DNA of 64,000 nucleotides from G963676095 sp963676095 (GCA_963676095.1 OY781040.1:1860001-1924000); one strand, 5' to 3'; shown: positions 34,431 to 44,389, counted from the stretch's first letter. Notes: generated by a model not told the origin, from the letters alone. Numbers and translations are program-made.

Positions 34431-35399
34431 ATGATTAAGGCAGGAATAATTGGAGGAGCAGGATACACGGCCGGAGAGCTGATCCGGATTTTACTGAACC
34501 ACCCGCAGGCAGGGATCGCTTTTGTACAAAGCTCCAGCAATGCGGGGAACCCGGTTTACGAAGTACACCGTGACCTTTTGGGAGATACAGACCTGGTTTT
34601 TGTCGCTGACCCCGACTTTGCAGGATGTGATGTAGTCTTCCTTTGTATGGGACACGGGAAATCAAAGGCTTTCGTCGAAACCCATGATATTCCGGCATCA
34701 GTAAAAATTATCGATCTGAGTCAGGACTTCCGGTTGAAAGCTGAAGGGAATAATTTTGTTTATGGTTTGCCCGAACTTAATCGGGAAGTGATCCGTTCTT
34801 CGGGACGGATCGCAAACCCCGGATGTTTTGCAACCGGCATACAACTGACTATCCTGCCGCTTGCTGCCGCCGGGTTGCTGAAAGACGAGGTACATGTGCA
34901 TGCCATAACCGGCTCAACTGGGGCAGGACAAGCTCCGACAAGTACATCTCATTTTAGCTGGAGAAGCAACAACTTATCTGTGTATAAGGCGTTTGAGCAT
35001 CAACACCTTGGAGAGATCACCCAAAGTGTGAAACAACTTCAGAATTCGTTTGATAAAGCGATCAATTTCATTCCTGTGAGGGGCAATCATACCCGGGGGA
35101 TATTCGTTTCAACTTATACCTCTTATTCAGGAACGAAAGAAGATGCAATCAGACTGTATGAAGACTTCTATTCGGGACATCCCTTCGTGTTTCTTACTCC
35201 GGAAAATCCGGACCTGAAACAAGTGGTAAATACAAATAAGGCCATCCTGCACCTTGAAAAACACGGAGACAAACTGATGATCCTTAGTGTTACCGATAAC
35301 CTTTTGAAAGGGGCATCGGGACAAGCAGTTCAAAATATGAATTTAACGTTTGGGCTGGACGAAAAAGCCGGCCTGAACCTGAAACCTGTTTCTTTTTAA
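34431..35399 (+). CDS. argC: N-acyl-gamma-glutamyl-phosphate reductase
   Basis: The 322-residue NADPH enzyme reduces N-acyl-glutamyl phosphate to the semialdehyde. It shows the nucleotide fold GIIGGAGYTAGELIRIL, the catalytic Cys in NPGCFATG near residue 132, and the closing motif VTDNLLKGASGQAVQNMN. A TTG at 34422 would overlap argG, but the ATG at 34431 fits the family start. Given the argF' type, the physiological acyl group is probably succinyl. Confidence 0.95.
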   Translation: MIKAGIIGGAGYTAGELIRILLNHPQAGIAFVQSSSNAGNPVYEVHRDLLGDTDLVFVADPDFAGCDVVFLCMGHGKSKAFVETHDIPASVKIIDLSQDFRLKAEGNNFVYGLPELNREVIRSSGRIANPGCFATGIQLTILPLAAAGLLKDEVHVHAITGSTGAGQAPTSTSHFSWRSNNLSVYKAFEHQHLGEITQSVKQLQNSFDKAINFIPVRGNHTRGIFVSTYTSYSGTKEDAIRLYEDFYSGHPFVFLTPENPDLKQVVNTNKAILHLEKHGDKLMILSVTDNLLKGASGQAVQNMNLTFGLDEKAGLNLKPVSF

Positions 35400-35400
35400 A

Positions 35401-36546
35401 ATGGAACTATTTGACGTATATTCATTATTCGATATTACACCTGTAAAAGGTAAAGGCTGTTATGTTTGGGACGAGAACGGAAACCGTTACCTCGACCTCT
35501 ACGGTGGACATGCCGTTATATCAATTGGGCACAGCCATCCGCATTATATTGAAAAGATAAGTAAACAGCTCAGTCAGATTGGGTTCTACAGCAATTCGGT
35601 CAGAATTCCCCAGCAGAAAGAACTGGCAAACAAGCTGGGAAAATCCTGCGGCTTTGATGATTATCAGTTATTTCTGTGCAATTCGGGGGCTGAGGCTAAC
35701 GAAAATGCTATCAAACTGGCCTCCTTTGCCACAGGCAGAAAAAAAATTGTCAGCTTCAAAAAAGGTTTTCATGGACGTACGTCCGGGGCTGTATCTGTAA
35801 CGGATAACCCAAAAATTATTGCCCCGGTGAACGAATCGGACAATGCAGTGCTCGTTCCTTATAATAACCTGGAACATGTTGAAGAGGCACTGAAAAAGAA
35901 CGAAGCGGCTGCAGTAATTATGGAAGGGATTCAGGGAATTGGTGGAATCCGCATTCCGGATCCCGATTTTCTGGAAGGAGTAGAAAAGCTATGTAAAAAA
36001 TACGGTACCCTTTTGATTATTGATGAAATTCAGTCCGGGTACGGGCGCAGCGGAAAATTCTTCGCTTTTCAATACAGCCGGATAAAACCCGACATCATCA
36101 CCACCGCAAAGGGAATGGGCAACGGATTCCCGATAGGCGGGGTACTGATAAACCCTGATATAAAACCATGGACAGGAATGTTGGGAACGACTTTTGGTGG
36201 AAATTACCTGGCTTGCGCCGCGGCTATCGCAGTACTGGAAGTAATGGAACAGGAAAAACTGGTTGAGAATGCTGAAAAAGTCGGTAATTTTCTTCTCGAA
36301 AAACTAGGCAAGTTCAGCCAGATTAAAGAAGTAAGGGGAAAAGGACTTATGATTGGTCTGGAGTTTGAAGACCCCATCAAGCCAATCCGTCAGAAATTAC
36401 TGGAGGAAGAGAATATCTTTACCGGAGTTTCGGGTACAAATATTATCCGTCTTCTGCCACCCTTAACATTAAATATAGAACAGGCTGAAGAATTTATAAG
36501 TAAGTTTGAAAAAGTTTTGACAGGCATTCCCGTCGGGACTGTTTAA
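35401..36546 (+). CDS. argD: N-acetyl/N-succinylornithine aminotransferase
   Basis: The 381-residue class III aminotransferase converts the acylated glutamate semialdehyde to acylornithine. It shows NSGAEANENAIKLA near 99-112, the PLP Lys in TTAKGMGNGFPIGG near 236, and an Asp in IIDEIQSGYGRSG. It begins one base after the argC stop, so translation is probably coupled. It could also serve in other acyl-amine steps, since the fold is promiscuous. Confidence 0.95.
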   Translation: MELFDVYSLFDITPVKGKGCYVWDENGNRYLDLYGGHAVISIGHSHPHYIEKISKQLSQIGFYSNSVRIPQQKELANKLGKSCGFDDYQLFLCNSGAEANENAIKLASFATGRKKIVSFKKGFHGRTSGAVSVTDNPKIIAPVNESDNAVLVPYNNLEHVEEALKKNEAAAVIMEGIQGIGGIRIPDPDFLEGVEKLCKKYGTLLIIDEIQSGYGRSGKFFAFQYSRIKPDIITTAKGMGNGFPIGGVLINPDIKPWTGMLGTTFGGNYLACAAAIAVLEVMEQEKLVENAEKVGNFLLEKLGKFSQIKEVRGKGLMIGLEFEDPIKPIRQKLLEEENIFTGVSGTNIIRLLPPLTLNIEQAEEFISKFEKVLTGIPVGTV

Positions 36547-36557
36547 AAGATAAATAC

Positions 36558-37352
36558 ATGAAAGTAAAAAAGATTGCCGTTATCGGGGCAGGAAATATGG
36601 GCGGTTCCATCGTAACTGGGATTATTAAATCGGGCTATTTGCCGGCCTCGTCCATTTATATAGCTGACCCGAAAAAGGCAGTAGTAGAGGAACTGTGTAA
36701 AAAAGGCGCTAATGCATGCAGTAACAAAGAGGCAGCTGAGACCGCAGACTTAATTATTTTTGCAGTAAAACCTTATCATATTGAATCGGTGATTGCCGAC
36801 CTGAAATCGGCACTTACACCTGAAAAGATACTCGTTTCCATTGTTGCAGGCGTTACCCTGGAACATCTGGAAAACATGGCTGGCGACCATCTGCGGATGT
36901 TCAGGTTAATGCCTAATACCGCCATTGCGATTCAGGAATCGATGACCTGCATCTCATCAAATAAAAGAGGGGAACAGTATCTGGATACGATCAAGGAGCT
37001 TTTTGATAATCTCGGACAGACTGTGGTAATCAACGAGGAGCTTATGGCTGCAGCGACAGTATTGGCTTCGTGCGGGACAGCTTTTGCACTGCGTTATGTA
37101 AGGGCCGCAATGCAGGGAGGAATCGAAATGGGCTTTGGGGCCGAGATGGCGCAATTTATCACGGCCCAGACTGTAAAAGGCGCTGTTCAATTAATCCTGA
37201 ATACGGGGAACCATCCGGAAAGGGAAATAGACAAGGTGACCACCCCCCGGGGAATCACGATCACCGGAATTAACGAAATGGAACACAAGGGTTTCAGCTC
37301 TTCTGTTATCCAGGGGTTGATTGCCTCATTTAATAAAATGGAACAGGCATAG
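36558..37352 (+). CDS. proC: Pyrroline-5-carboxylate reductase
   Basis: The 264-residue enzyme makes proline from pyrroline-5-carboxylate with NAD(P)H. It shows the Rossmann motif IGAGNMGGSIV at the N-terminus and the family signature near the C-terminus (TTPRGITITGINEMEHKG). It lies 11 nt after argD and 9 nt before proB, so proline synthesis is embedded in the arginine operon. Confidence 0.95.
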   Translation: MKVKKIAVIGAGNMGGSIVTGIIKSGYLPASSIYIADPKKAVVEELCKKGANACSNKEAAETADLIIFAVKPYHIESVIADLKSALTPEKILVSIVAGVTLEHLENMAGDHLRMFRLMPNTAIAIQESMTCISSNKRGEQYLDTIKELFDNLGQTVVINEELMAAATVLASCGTAFALRYVRAAMQGGIEMGFGAEMAQFITAQTVKGAVQLILNTGNHPEREIDKVTTPRGITITGINEMEHKGFSSSVIQGLIASFNKMEQA

Positions 37353-37361
37353 CTGTAACCA

Positions 37362-38453
37362 ATGGATTTCAATTATAAAAAAATTACCGTTAAAGTAGGT
37401 AGCAACGTTCTAACTAAGTCTGACGGGACATTAAATGTCGCCCGGATTGCCCATTTGGTTGATCAGATTGCCTTCTTACACAAAAACGATATTGAGGTCA
37501 TCCTGGTTTCTTCCGGAGCAGTTGCAGCAGGACGCAGCGAACTGAAACACAAAAAGAAACTGGACACCGTATCGGCAAGACAATTGTGGTCTGCTGTTGG
37601 CCAGGTAAAACTGATCAACCGGTATGCTGATTTTTTCAGGGAACATGACATTATCTGTGCTCAGGTATTAACTACAAAAGATAACTTTGCTGACAGAAAC
37701 CATTACCTGAACATGAAAAATTGCTTTTCAACCCTGCTGGAAAACAGGGTTGTCCCGATTGTGAACGAGAATGATACGATTTCCGTCACTGAGTTGATGT
37801 TTACGGACAACGACGAACTTTCAGGGCTGATCGCATCCATGCAGGATTCGGAAGCATTGATCATACTCAGTAACATCGAAGGGATCTATGACGGCGATCC
37901 TTCCCAGCCAGGTTCATCCATTATCGAAGAGATTAATGTGAAGGACCGTGAATGGATGAGAAACGTCTCTGTGCAAAAATCGGGTTTTGGCCGAGGAGGA
38001 ATGATTACTAAAAGCAGTATTGCCCGCAAAGTAGCTAAAGAAGGCATTGCCGTGCATATAGCCAGCGGATTACGGGACAATGTATTGCTCGACATTATGC
38101 GGACAGGGTCATCCGTTAAGCACACTGTTTTCAGACCTGAAAAACATAAGTCCTCAAATGTCAAAAAATGGATCGCCTATTCCGAAAGCTTTGCAAAAGG
38201 AAAACTGGTGATCAACGACGGGGCTAAAGCAGCATTATACTCAGCCAGGGCATCGAGCCTCCTGCCAATCGGCGTTCTCGCGGTGAAAGGAGTGTTTCAG
38301 AAAGGCGACATTGTAAAAATTATTGATGAACAAGGAAAATTAGTTGGCTGGGGTAAATCCCAGTTCAGTTCTGAAAGTGCTGAAAAAGAAATGGGAAGTA
38401 AGAAGCAGAAGCCAATCGTTCATTATGATTATTTGTATTTAATTGAAGATTAA
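37362..38453 (+). CDS. proB: Glutamate 5-kinase
   Basis: The 363-residue protein phosphorylates glutamate, the first step to proline. The amino acid kinase domain shows VKVGSNVLTKSDGTLN and VSSGAVAAGR near the start, NENDTISVTE near 140 and GRGGMITK near 208. A C-terminal PUA domain follows (about 270-355). Proline feedback usually acts here. The region after its stop carries two hairpins, one terminator-like. Confidence 0.95.
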   Translation: MDFNYKKITVKVGSNVLTKSDGTLNVARIAHLVDQIAFLHKNDIEVILVSSGAVAAGRSELKHKKKLDTVSARQLWSAVGQVKLINRYADFFREHDIICAQVLTTKDNFADRNHYLNMKNCFSTLLENRVVPIVNENDTISVTELMFTDNDELSGLIASMQDSEALIILSNIEGIYDGDPSQPGSSIIEEINVKDREWMRNVSVQKSGFGRGGMITKSSIARKVAKEGIAVHIASGLRDNVLLDIMRTGSSVKHTVFRPEKHKSSNVKKWIAYSESFAKGKLVINDGAKAALYSARASSLLPIGVLAVKGVFQKGDIVKIIDEQGKLVGWGKSQFSSESAEKEMGSKKQKPIVHYDYLYLIED

Positions 38454-38504
38454 AATAGGAACTCAACTCAGAATTACTGTTTATACCCTTTTCTTAAACC
38501 CCCT

Positions 38505-38574
38505 TTTTGTTGACTTCAACAAAATAAAGGAATTCTGAGTTTGTCCCCTTCCTCCCCCAGGGAAGGGGACTTTT
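38505..38574 (+). terminator. Two hairpins between proB and proA
   Basis: TTTTGTTGA (38505-38513) pairs with TCAACAAAA (38516-38524). GTCCCCTTCC (38543-38552) pairs with GGAAGGGGAC (38561-38570), which is followed by TTTT. The second looks like a terminator. A longer 11-bp pair (38465-38475 with 38531-38541) encloses the first hairpin, so switching between structures is possible. Confidence 0.6.
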
Positions 38575-38595
38575 AGCTAAAAAAGGAGAAACGAC

Positions 38596-39846
38596 ATGGA
38601 AGTAAAACAACAACTGGAACTGACGCTAAAAGCAAGCAGGACCCTTAACCTGATCGGCACGGAAAAAATCAATCTTATATTGAATGATGTTGCCCGGGCT
38701 GCGACCGACCATACAGACAAAATACTGGCTGAAAACCGGAAAGATTTGTCGCGCATGGATCCGGCAGATCCGAAATATGACAGGTTAAAACTTACGGCAG
38801 AAAGAATTGCAGGAATTGCATCAGATATCCGGAACGTTGCTTCTTTGCCTTCTCCGCTGGGGCGCGTATTACGTGAATATGTGCATCCGAATGGCATGCG
38901 AATAAAAAAAATATCCGTAGCATTCGGTGTGATCGGAATCATTTACGAGGCCAGGCCAAATGTAACCTTCGATGTGTTCTCACTTTGTCTGAAATCGGGA
39001 AATGCATGCATCCTTAAAGGGGGAAGCGATGCCATTGACTCGAATACGGCAATTGTCAAAGTTATCCGTGGTGTACTGGAAAAGCATGAAGTTGATGTCA
39101 ATGTACTGACACTTCTCCCTGCCGACAGGGAAGCGACCACGCAAATACTTAATGCCCGCGGTTACGTCGACCTGATTATTCCAAGAGGTTCTCAGGGACT
39201 TATCGATTTCGTCCGTAAAAACGCGACCATCCCGGTAATTGAAACAGGCGCCGGGATCTGTCATACCTATTTCGATGAATTCGGCGATACGGAAAAAGGC
39301 AAGGTCATTATCAACAATGCCAAAACGCGCCGCCCGAGTGTATGTAATGCACTCGATTGCCTCATCATTCATGAGAAACGGTTGGCAGACCTGCCCCAAA
39401 TCTGTTCCCTGCTACCGGACAGTCATGTTATTGTTTACGCCGACGAAAAAGCATATGCCGCACTTGAAGGCCATTACCCTGCCAATCTTTTGGAAAAGGC
39501 AGTCCCTGAATCGTTCGGAACAGAATTCCTCGACTATAAAATGGCAATAAAAACGGTATCCTCATTCGGTGACGCACTGGATCATATTGCCCTTTACGGA
39601 TCGAAACACAGTGAATCGATTGTAACAGAAGATGCCGGACACAAAGATCTTTTTCTAAAGTTGACAGACGCCTCTTCTGTATACTGCAACGTTTCGACTG
39701 CTTTTACTGATGGCGCCCAGTTCGGACTCGGTGCAGAAATCGGCATATCGACGCAAAAGCTGCATGCACGCGGTCCGATGGCGCTGGAAGAAATTACCAG
39801 TTATAAATGGTTAATTGAAGGAGAAGGACAGGTACGCCCGAAATAG
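38596..39846 (+). CDS. proA: Gamma-glutamyl phosphate reductase
   Basis: The 416-residue aldehyde dehydrogenase-fold enzyme reduces glutamyl phosphate to the semialdehyde, the second proline step. It shows EARPNVTFDVFSLC near 118-131, the region KTRRPSVCNALDC near 248-260 with the catalytic Cys, and LGAEIGISTQKLHARGPM near 382-399. Unusually for this genome, an AAGGAG Shine-Dalgarno sequence lies about 10 nt before the ATG. A hairpin-rich 142-bp spacer separates it from proB. Confidence 0.95.
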   Translation: MEVKQQLELTLKASRTLNLIGTEKINLILNDVARAATDHTDKILAENRKDLSRMDPADPKYDRLKLTAERIAGIASDIRNVASLPSPLGRVLREYVHPNGMRIKKISVAFGVIGIIYEARPNVTFDVFSLCLKSGNACILKGGSDAIDSNTAIVKVIRGVLEKHEVDVNVLTLLPADREATTQILNARGYVDLIIPRGSQGLIDFVRKNATIPVIETGAGICHTYFDEFGDTEKGKVIINNAKTRRPSVCNALDCLIIHEKRLADLPQICSLLPDSHVIVYADEKAYAALEGHYPANLLEKAVPESFGTEFLDYKMAIKTVSSFGDALDHIALYGSKHSESIVTEDAGHKDLFLKLTDASSVYCNVSTAFTDGAQFGLGAEIGISTQKLHARGPMALEEITSYKWLIEGEGQVRPK

Positions 39847-39988
39847 CTTTAACAATCAAATATTAGTATTTGAATATTAACGATTTGTACATTAACATAT
39901 GAAACAGACCATGGAGAACACTGCCCTTTGATACAGAAAGAAACTTTCGTGGTAAGTTCCATGTGGCAACTGAAAATTACTAGAGTAT

Positions 39989-40936
39989 ATGAAACATTTC
40001 ACATCGGTACATGATTTAGACAGTCTGGATGAAGCATTGAAACTTGCTTTCGAGCTGAAGAAAGACCCATACAAATATCAGACACTAGGAAAAAATAAAA
40101 CCCTGTTGCTTGTTTTTTTTAACTCCAGTCTGCGTACCCGGTTAAGCACTCAAAAAGCCGGATTAAACCTGGGAATGAACGTCATTGTTTTCGACATTAA
40201 TGAAGGGGGTTGGAAGCTGGAAACGGAACTCGGCGTTATTATGGACGGAGATAAACCTGAACATATCCGCGAGGCCGTCCCTGTAATCGGGAAGTACTGC
40301 GATATTATGGGCGTACGCTCTTTCGCCAGGTATGAAAACAAGGAAGACGATTACCAGGAAAAAATACTTCAGCAATTTATCGATTATGCAGGGGTCCCGG
40401 TCGTAAGCATGGAAGCAGCAACGCGCCACCCGTTACAATCGTTTGCCGACCATCTGACGATCGAGGAATTCAAAACTAAAAAGCGCCCTAAAGTCGTGCT
40501 GACATGGGCCCCTCATCCCCGCCCCTTACCACAGGCAGTTCCCAATTCTTTTGTAGAATGGATAAGGGAAACAGATTATGAATTGGTTGTTACCCACCCG
40601 GAAGGCTATGAGCTGGCCCCCGAATTCATGGGAGGACTAAAACCGGAATATGATCAGATGAAAGCATTCGAAGGAGCCGATTTTATTTACGCCAAAAGCT
40701 GGGCTTCCTATTCCCAGTATGGCAAAGTCCTTTCGCAAGACCGGAACTGGACTGTGTCTGACCGGCAAATGGATGTTACCGACAATGCAAAATTCATGCA
40801 CTGCCTGCCGGTACGAAGGAACATGATTGTCAGCGACTCAGTAATCGACAGCCCCAATTCGATCGTGGTACAGGAAGCGGAAAACCGGTTGTTCTCAGCC
40901 CAGGCCGTATTGAAAATATTGCTCGACCAGATGTAA
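39989..40936 (+). CDS. argF': N-succinylornithine carbamoyltransferase (ArgF')
   Basis: The 315-residue transcarbamylase carries the carbamoyl phosphate loop FNSSLRTR (residues 44-51), TRHPLQSFADH, and the late HCLPVRR motif. It aligns without gaps to the Bacteroides-type enzyme through LETELGVIMDGDKPEHI. P90 (DKPEH) stands at the residue reported to set succinylornithine rather than acetylornithine specificity: Pro90 in the Bacteroides fragilis enzyme, Glu in the Xanthomonas acetyl enzyme. It should convert N-succinylornithine and carbamoyl phosphate to N-succinylcitrulline. Confidence 0.9.
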   Translation: MKHFTSVHDLDSLDEALKLAFELKKDPYKYQTLGKNKTLLLVFFNSSLRTRLSTQKAGLNLGMNVIVFDINEGGWKLETELGVIMDGDKPEHIREAVPVIGKYCDIMGVRSFARYENKEDDYQEKILQQFIDYAGVPVVSMEAATRHPLQSFADHLTIEEFKTKKRPKVVLTWAPHPRPLPQAVPNSFVEWIRETDYELVVTHPEGYELAPEFMGGLKPEYDQMKAFEGADFIYAKSWASYSQYGKVLSQDRNWTVSDRQMDVTDNAKFMHCLPVRRNMIVSDSVIDSPNSIVVQEAENRLFSAQAVLKILLDQM

Positions 40937-41007
40937 AGCCGGTACAGAGAACAGAGAGTTCTGTGCCGGGATACAAGAAAACCGTATAACCATATCAACA
41001 AACCATC

Positions 41008-41772
41008 ATGCAAAAACTGACGCTTGTAAAAGTAGGAGGGAAAGTTGTTGAGGAGGTTGATTCCCTGAATGACCTGCTTAATCGTTTTTCAAAAATTGAA
41101 GGACCAAAAATCATGATTCATGGAGGCGGCCGGTCGGCTACGGCGATGGCTGCCCGCCTTGGAATCGAAACAAAAATGGTTGACGGACGAAGGATCACCG
41201 ATCAGGCTATGCTTGAGGTTGTCACCATGGTTTATGGAGGTCTTGTCAATAAAAATATAGTAGCCGGCCTTCAAAAACTGGGAATTAACGCGATCGGGCT
41301 TACCGGAGCCGACCTGAATTATATGCTGGCTGTCAGGCGTCCGGTTAAAGAAATCGATTATGGGTTCGTAGGCGATATTATCTCCGTTCAGGTTGAGGAG
41401 CTAAGCCTTCTTGTCGGAAAAAATATTGTTCCGGTACTGGCCCCGTTAACTCACGATGGGCAGGGACAATTACTGAACACCAATGCCGACACGATCGCAG
41501 CAGAAGCGGCCATTGCTTTCAGTAAATATTTTACAACCGAACTGGTTTATTGTTTTGAAAAACCAGGCGTTCTGGAGGATGCGGAAGACGATCGTTCCGT
41601 AATTGCTGCCTTAAGTTATGCCGGGTTTAAGAATATGCAATCTACCGGTGCCATTCACGCAGGAATGATCCCAAAACTGGATAATAGTTTTAATGCAATC
41701 CAAAAAGGTGTCGGGCAGGTCAGGATAACCAATATTGAAAGCCTGGTTAACGGAGGAACAATTCTCCGGTAA
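41008..41772 (+). CDS. argB: N-acylglutamate kinase
   Basis: The 254-residue amino acid kinase phosphorylates N-acetyl- or N-succinylglutamate, the second step of arginine synthesis and the usual feedback point. It shows LVKVGGKVVEE at the N-terminus, MIHGGGRSATAMAARLGI near 35-52, and NTNADTIAAEAAIAF near 156-170. It closes the cluster. With a succinyl-type ArgF' its substrate is probably N-succinylglutamate (inference). Confidence 0.94.
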   Translation: MQKLTLVKVGGKVVEEVDSLNDLLNRFSKIEGPKIMIHGGGRSATAMAARLGIETKMVDGRRITDQAMLEVVTMVYGGLVNKNIVAGLQKLGINAIGLTGADLNYMLAVRRPVKEIDYGFVGDIISVQVEELSLLVGKNIVPVLAPLTHDGQGQLLNTNADTIAAEAAIAFSKYFTTELVYCFEKPGVLEDAEDDRSVIAALSYAGFKNMQSTGAIHAGMIPKLDNSFNAIQKGVGQVRITNIESLVNGGTILR

Positions 41773-41920
41773 ATTAAAACATTCTTTCCCCGTAGCGGAC
41801 AAAAAAACACGCCCCTCATGTTTCAGGACAGCACCCGCCCCGCAACATCAGTACCACTTGGCATTCCCTTAGAGAATAAATATTTTCCTTCCCCTGAGAT
41901 GGGAAAACGCTGTTGGTTGA

Positions 41921-42412
41921 TCAGGCCTCTTCCAATTTTTTCACAGCCAGCTGGTCGGAACAATCTTCCAGCAACTCCGCTATTGACTGGCAAAATACGG
42001 GATGGATCATATCCGGTACAATCTCGGCCAAAGGTTCTAAAACAAAACGTCTGTCAATCATCCTCGGATGAGGGAGTTCCAGTTGAGGCTCGTGCGACAC
42101 CAGATCGTCATAAAAAAGGATATCAATATCGATGAGCCTTGAGCAGTAACGTTCTGCCTTCCTGACACGTCCCAGCTCTTCTTCTATGGACTTGGTTATC
42201 TTCAGGGCTTCCTCCGGGGACCTTGATGTTTCGATAACAATAACCTGGTTCCAGAACAGCTCGTCCGATTTAAACCCCCAGGGCTCTGTCTCATAAACAG
42301 ATGATTTCAGGGAGATCTTTCCAAGCTCTTCTTCAAGCCTTTTCCTGGCTTTTGAAAAGATCATGGATTTATTGCCCATATTTCCACCCAATAACAAAAA
42401 AAGCTTAGCCAT
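41921..42412 (-). CDS. folK: HPPK, folate synthesis
   Basis: The 163-residue 2-amino-4-hydroxy-6-hydroxymethyldihydropteridine pyrophosphokinase transfers pyrophosphate from ATP to the pterin. It shows LLGGNMGNKSMIF at the N-terminus, SSVYETEPWGF near 37-47, the metal-binding DIDILFYDD near 94-102 and LPHPRMIDRRFVLEPL. It is convergent with argB and divergent from sppA. Confidence 0.93.
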   Translation of the reverse strand: MAKLFLLLGGNMGNKSMIFSKARKRLEEELGKISLKSSVYETEPWGFKSDELFWNQVIVIETSRSPEEALKITKSIEEELGRVRKAERYCSRLIDIDILFYDDLVSHEPQLELPHPRMIDRRFVLEPLAEIVPDMIHPVFCQSIAELLEDCSDQLAVKKLEEA

Positions 42413-42502
42413 CGTCTATGCAAAATTGTAATGAAATGAGTAAATTCGTGTCTAATAGAATTGCGGTACAAAGCTAAACATACAAAACAATAATTCATCA
42501 TC

Positions 42503-44275
42503 ATGAAAGACTTTTTAAAATACACGCTTGCAACAATTGTTGGAGTGATAATTGCAGGGGTAATAGGATTTTTTATTCTGGCAGGGACATTATCAGCAAT
42601 GCTCTCGTTTTCTGAAAAGCCGGCCGACGTAAAGGATAAATCGTTGCTCGTTATGAAATTTGAAAACCAAATCGTGGAGCGTTCTGATAAAAACCCGTTA
42701 CGGGATTTGAACCTTCCCGGACTTAGTGGTAATCAGGAAACAGGACTGGATGATATCTTGTCGTGCATAAAAAAAGCAAAAGATGACGACCGGATCAGGG
42801 GCATCTTCCTGAATCCTGTGGATATGCAATGCGGATTGGGAACCGTTGAAGAAATCAGGAATGCGCTGATCGATTTTAAAAAATCCGGTAAATTTGTTTA
42901 TGCATATGGCGAAGCCCTTTCGCAAAAAGCCTATTACCTGGTCTCAGTTGCAGACAAAATTGTGCTAAACCCTAAAGGCATTGTCGATTTTAAAGGGCTA
43001 AGCGTTGAACGGAACTTTTTCAAGGATGCCCTTGAAAAACTCGGTGTAGAGATGCAGGTAATCCGCCATGGAAAATTTAAAGCTGCTGTAGAACCTTTTA
43101 TCCGTGAAGATATGAGCCCGGAAAACAGGCTACAGACCAAGACTTATATGGGAAGCCTGTGGAGCCAGATGTTAACGGACATATCTGCCTCAAGAGGACT
43201 GGATACAACAAAGTTGAACAAACTGGCCGACGAGGTTACAACTTTTCAGCAGGCTGAATTCTTAAAACAGAACGGGTTGGTGGATACACTGATGTATAAA
43301 GATGAAGTGATCAACGACCTGAAGCAAATGACCAGTATCCGTGAAAAAAACGATTTACGCACGGTGGACATAGACAGTTACACAGAAGTCCCGGCAAAAA
43401 CTGACGGGAAAGGACTAGCCCGTGACAAGATTGCTGTAATCTACGCCAGTGGAGATATTGACATGGGAGACAATGGCCTTGATGGAATTGATTCGGAAAA
43501 ACTTTCGAGGACAATCAGGGAAGCTCGCCAGGATTCTTCGATTAAAGCAATTGTTTTGAGAATCAATTCCCCGGGAGGGAGCGCTTATGGCGCTGAAGTA
43601 ATCTGGAGGGAAGTCAAACTTACAGCAGAGACAAAACCATTGATTGCCTCGATGGGCGATGTAGCCGCTTCGGGTGGTTATTACATCGCAGCAGCAGCAG
43701 ATACGATTATGGCAGACCGTACAACCATCACCGGATCGATCGGCATCTTCGCGGTCATTCCGAATGCAGGAAAACTGTTGAACAATAAGCTTGGAATTAC
43801 TCAGGACGTCGTAAAAACCAATGAGCATTCTGATATATTGTCTGTAAAACGTCCGATGACGGGCTTCGAACAGAAAGTACTCCAAAATTATATAGAAAAT
43901 GGCTATGATACGTTTATTGGACGCGTTGCTGATGGACGCAGCATGACAAAAGCACAGGTAGATTCTATAGGACAGGGACGTGTTTGGGCATCAGGAAATG
44001 CAATCAAGATTGGACTGGTCGACCTTTACGGAGGTATTGAAGACGCCGTTAATCTTGCTGCAAAAATGAGCAATCTTGAACATTACAGAGTCGTACAGTT
44101 ACCAAAAATAGAAGATCCGATTGAACAATGGATCAAGGAACTGTCAGGGAATGCGAAAATGCGAGTTCTAAAAAGCGAGCTTGGAGATCAATATAAAATA
44201 TACAAAGAATTAAAAGAAATATCCGGGATGAACGGCGTATACACCCGTGTCCCGTACGACATAAATATTAACTGA
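42503..44275 (+). CDS. sppA: Signal peptide peptidase SppA, 67-kDa type
   Basis: The 590-residue inner-membrane protease cleaves leftover signal peptides. A single N-terminal membrane segment (about 8-33) is followed by two tandem S49 domains. The catalytic dyad is visible: K193 (GKFKAAVEPF) in the first half and S390 (GDVAASGGYY) in the second, as in the double-length Escherichia coli enzyme. A terminator follows, before lpxK. Confidence 0.94.
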   Translation: MKDFLKYTLATIVGVIIAGVIGFFILAGTLSAMLSFSEKPADVKDKSLLVMKFENQIVERSDKNPLRDLNLPGLSGNQETGLDDILSCIKKAKDDDRIRGIFLNPVDMQCGLGTVEEIRNALIDFKKSGKFVYAYGEALSQKAYYLVSVADKIVLNPKGIVDFKGLSVERNFFKDALEKLGVEMQVIRHGKFKAAVEPFIREDMSPENRLQTKTYMGSLWSQMLTDISASRGLDTTKLNKLADEVTTFQQAEFLKQNGLVDTLMYKDEVINDLKQMTSIREKNDLRTVDIDSYTEVPAKTDGKGLARDKIAVIYASGDIDMGDNGLDGIDSEKLSRTIREARQDSSIKAIVLRINSPGGSAYGAEVIWREVKLTAETKPLIASMGDVAASGGYYIAAAADTIMADRTTITGSIGIFAVIPNAGKLLNNKLGITQDVVKTNEHSDILSVKRPMTGFEQKVLQNYIENGYDTFIGRVADGRSMTKAQVDSIGQGRVWASGNAIKIGLVDLYGGIEDAVNLAAKMSNLEHYRVVQLPKIEDPIEQWIKELSGNAKMRVLKSELGDQYKIYKELKEISGMNGVYTRVPYDININ

Positions 44276-44318
44276 GATAATTCAGAATAAACATTAGTCG
44301 ACAATATTTATTCAATTG

Positions 44319-44348
44319 AAGGGATACATGGAACAGTATCCCTTTTTT
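44319..44348 (+). terminator. Terminator of sppA
   Basis: AAGGGATA (44319-44326) pairs with TATCCCTT (44337-44344) around a 10-nt loop, followed by a run of T to 44348. Confidence 0.85.
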
Positions 44349-44389
44349 TCTTTATGAATTTTGATAACTTCGTGGTTTAAACACACGAC

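Noticed and set aside
40938..40972. Imperfect hairpin between argF' and argB
   Set aside because: The pairing has bulges and no U run follows, so it is not supported as a terminator.
41818..42135. 105-codon plus-strand frame
   Set aside because: It is mostly antisense to folK and has no recognisable motif.
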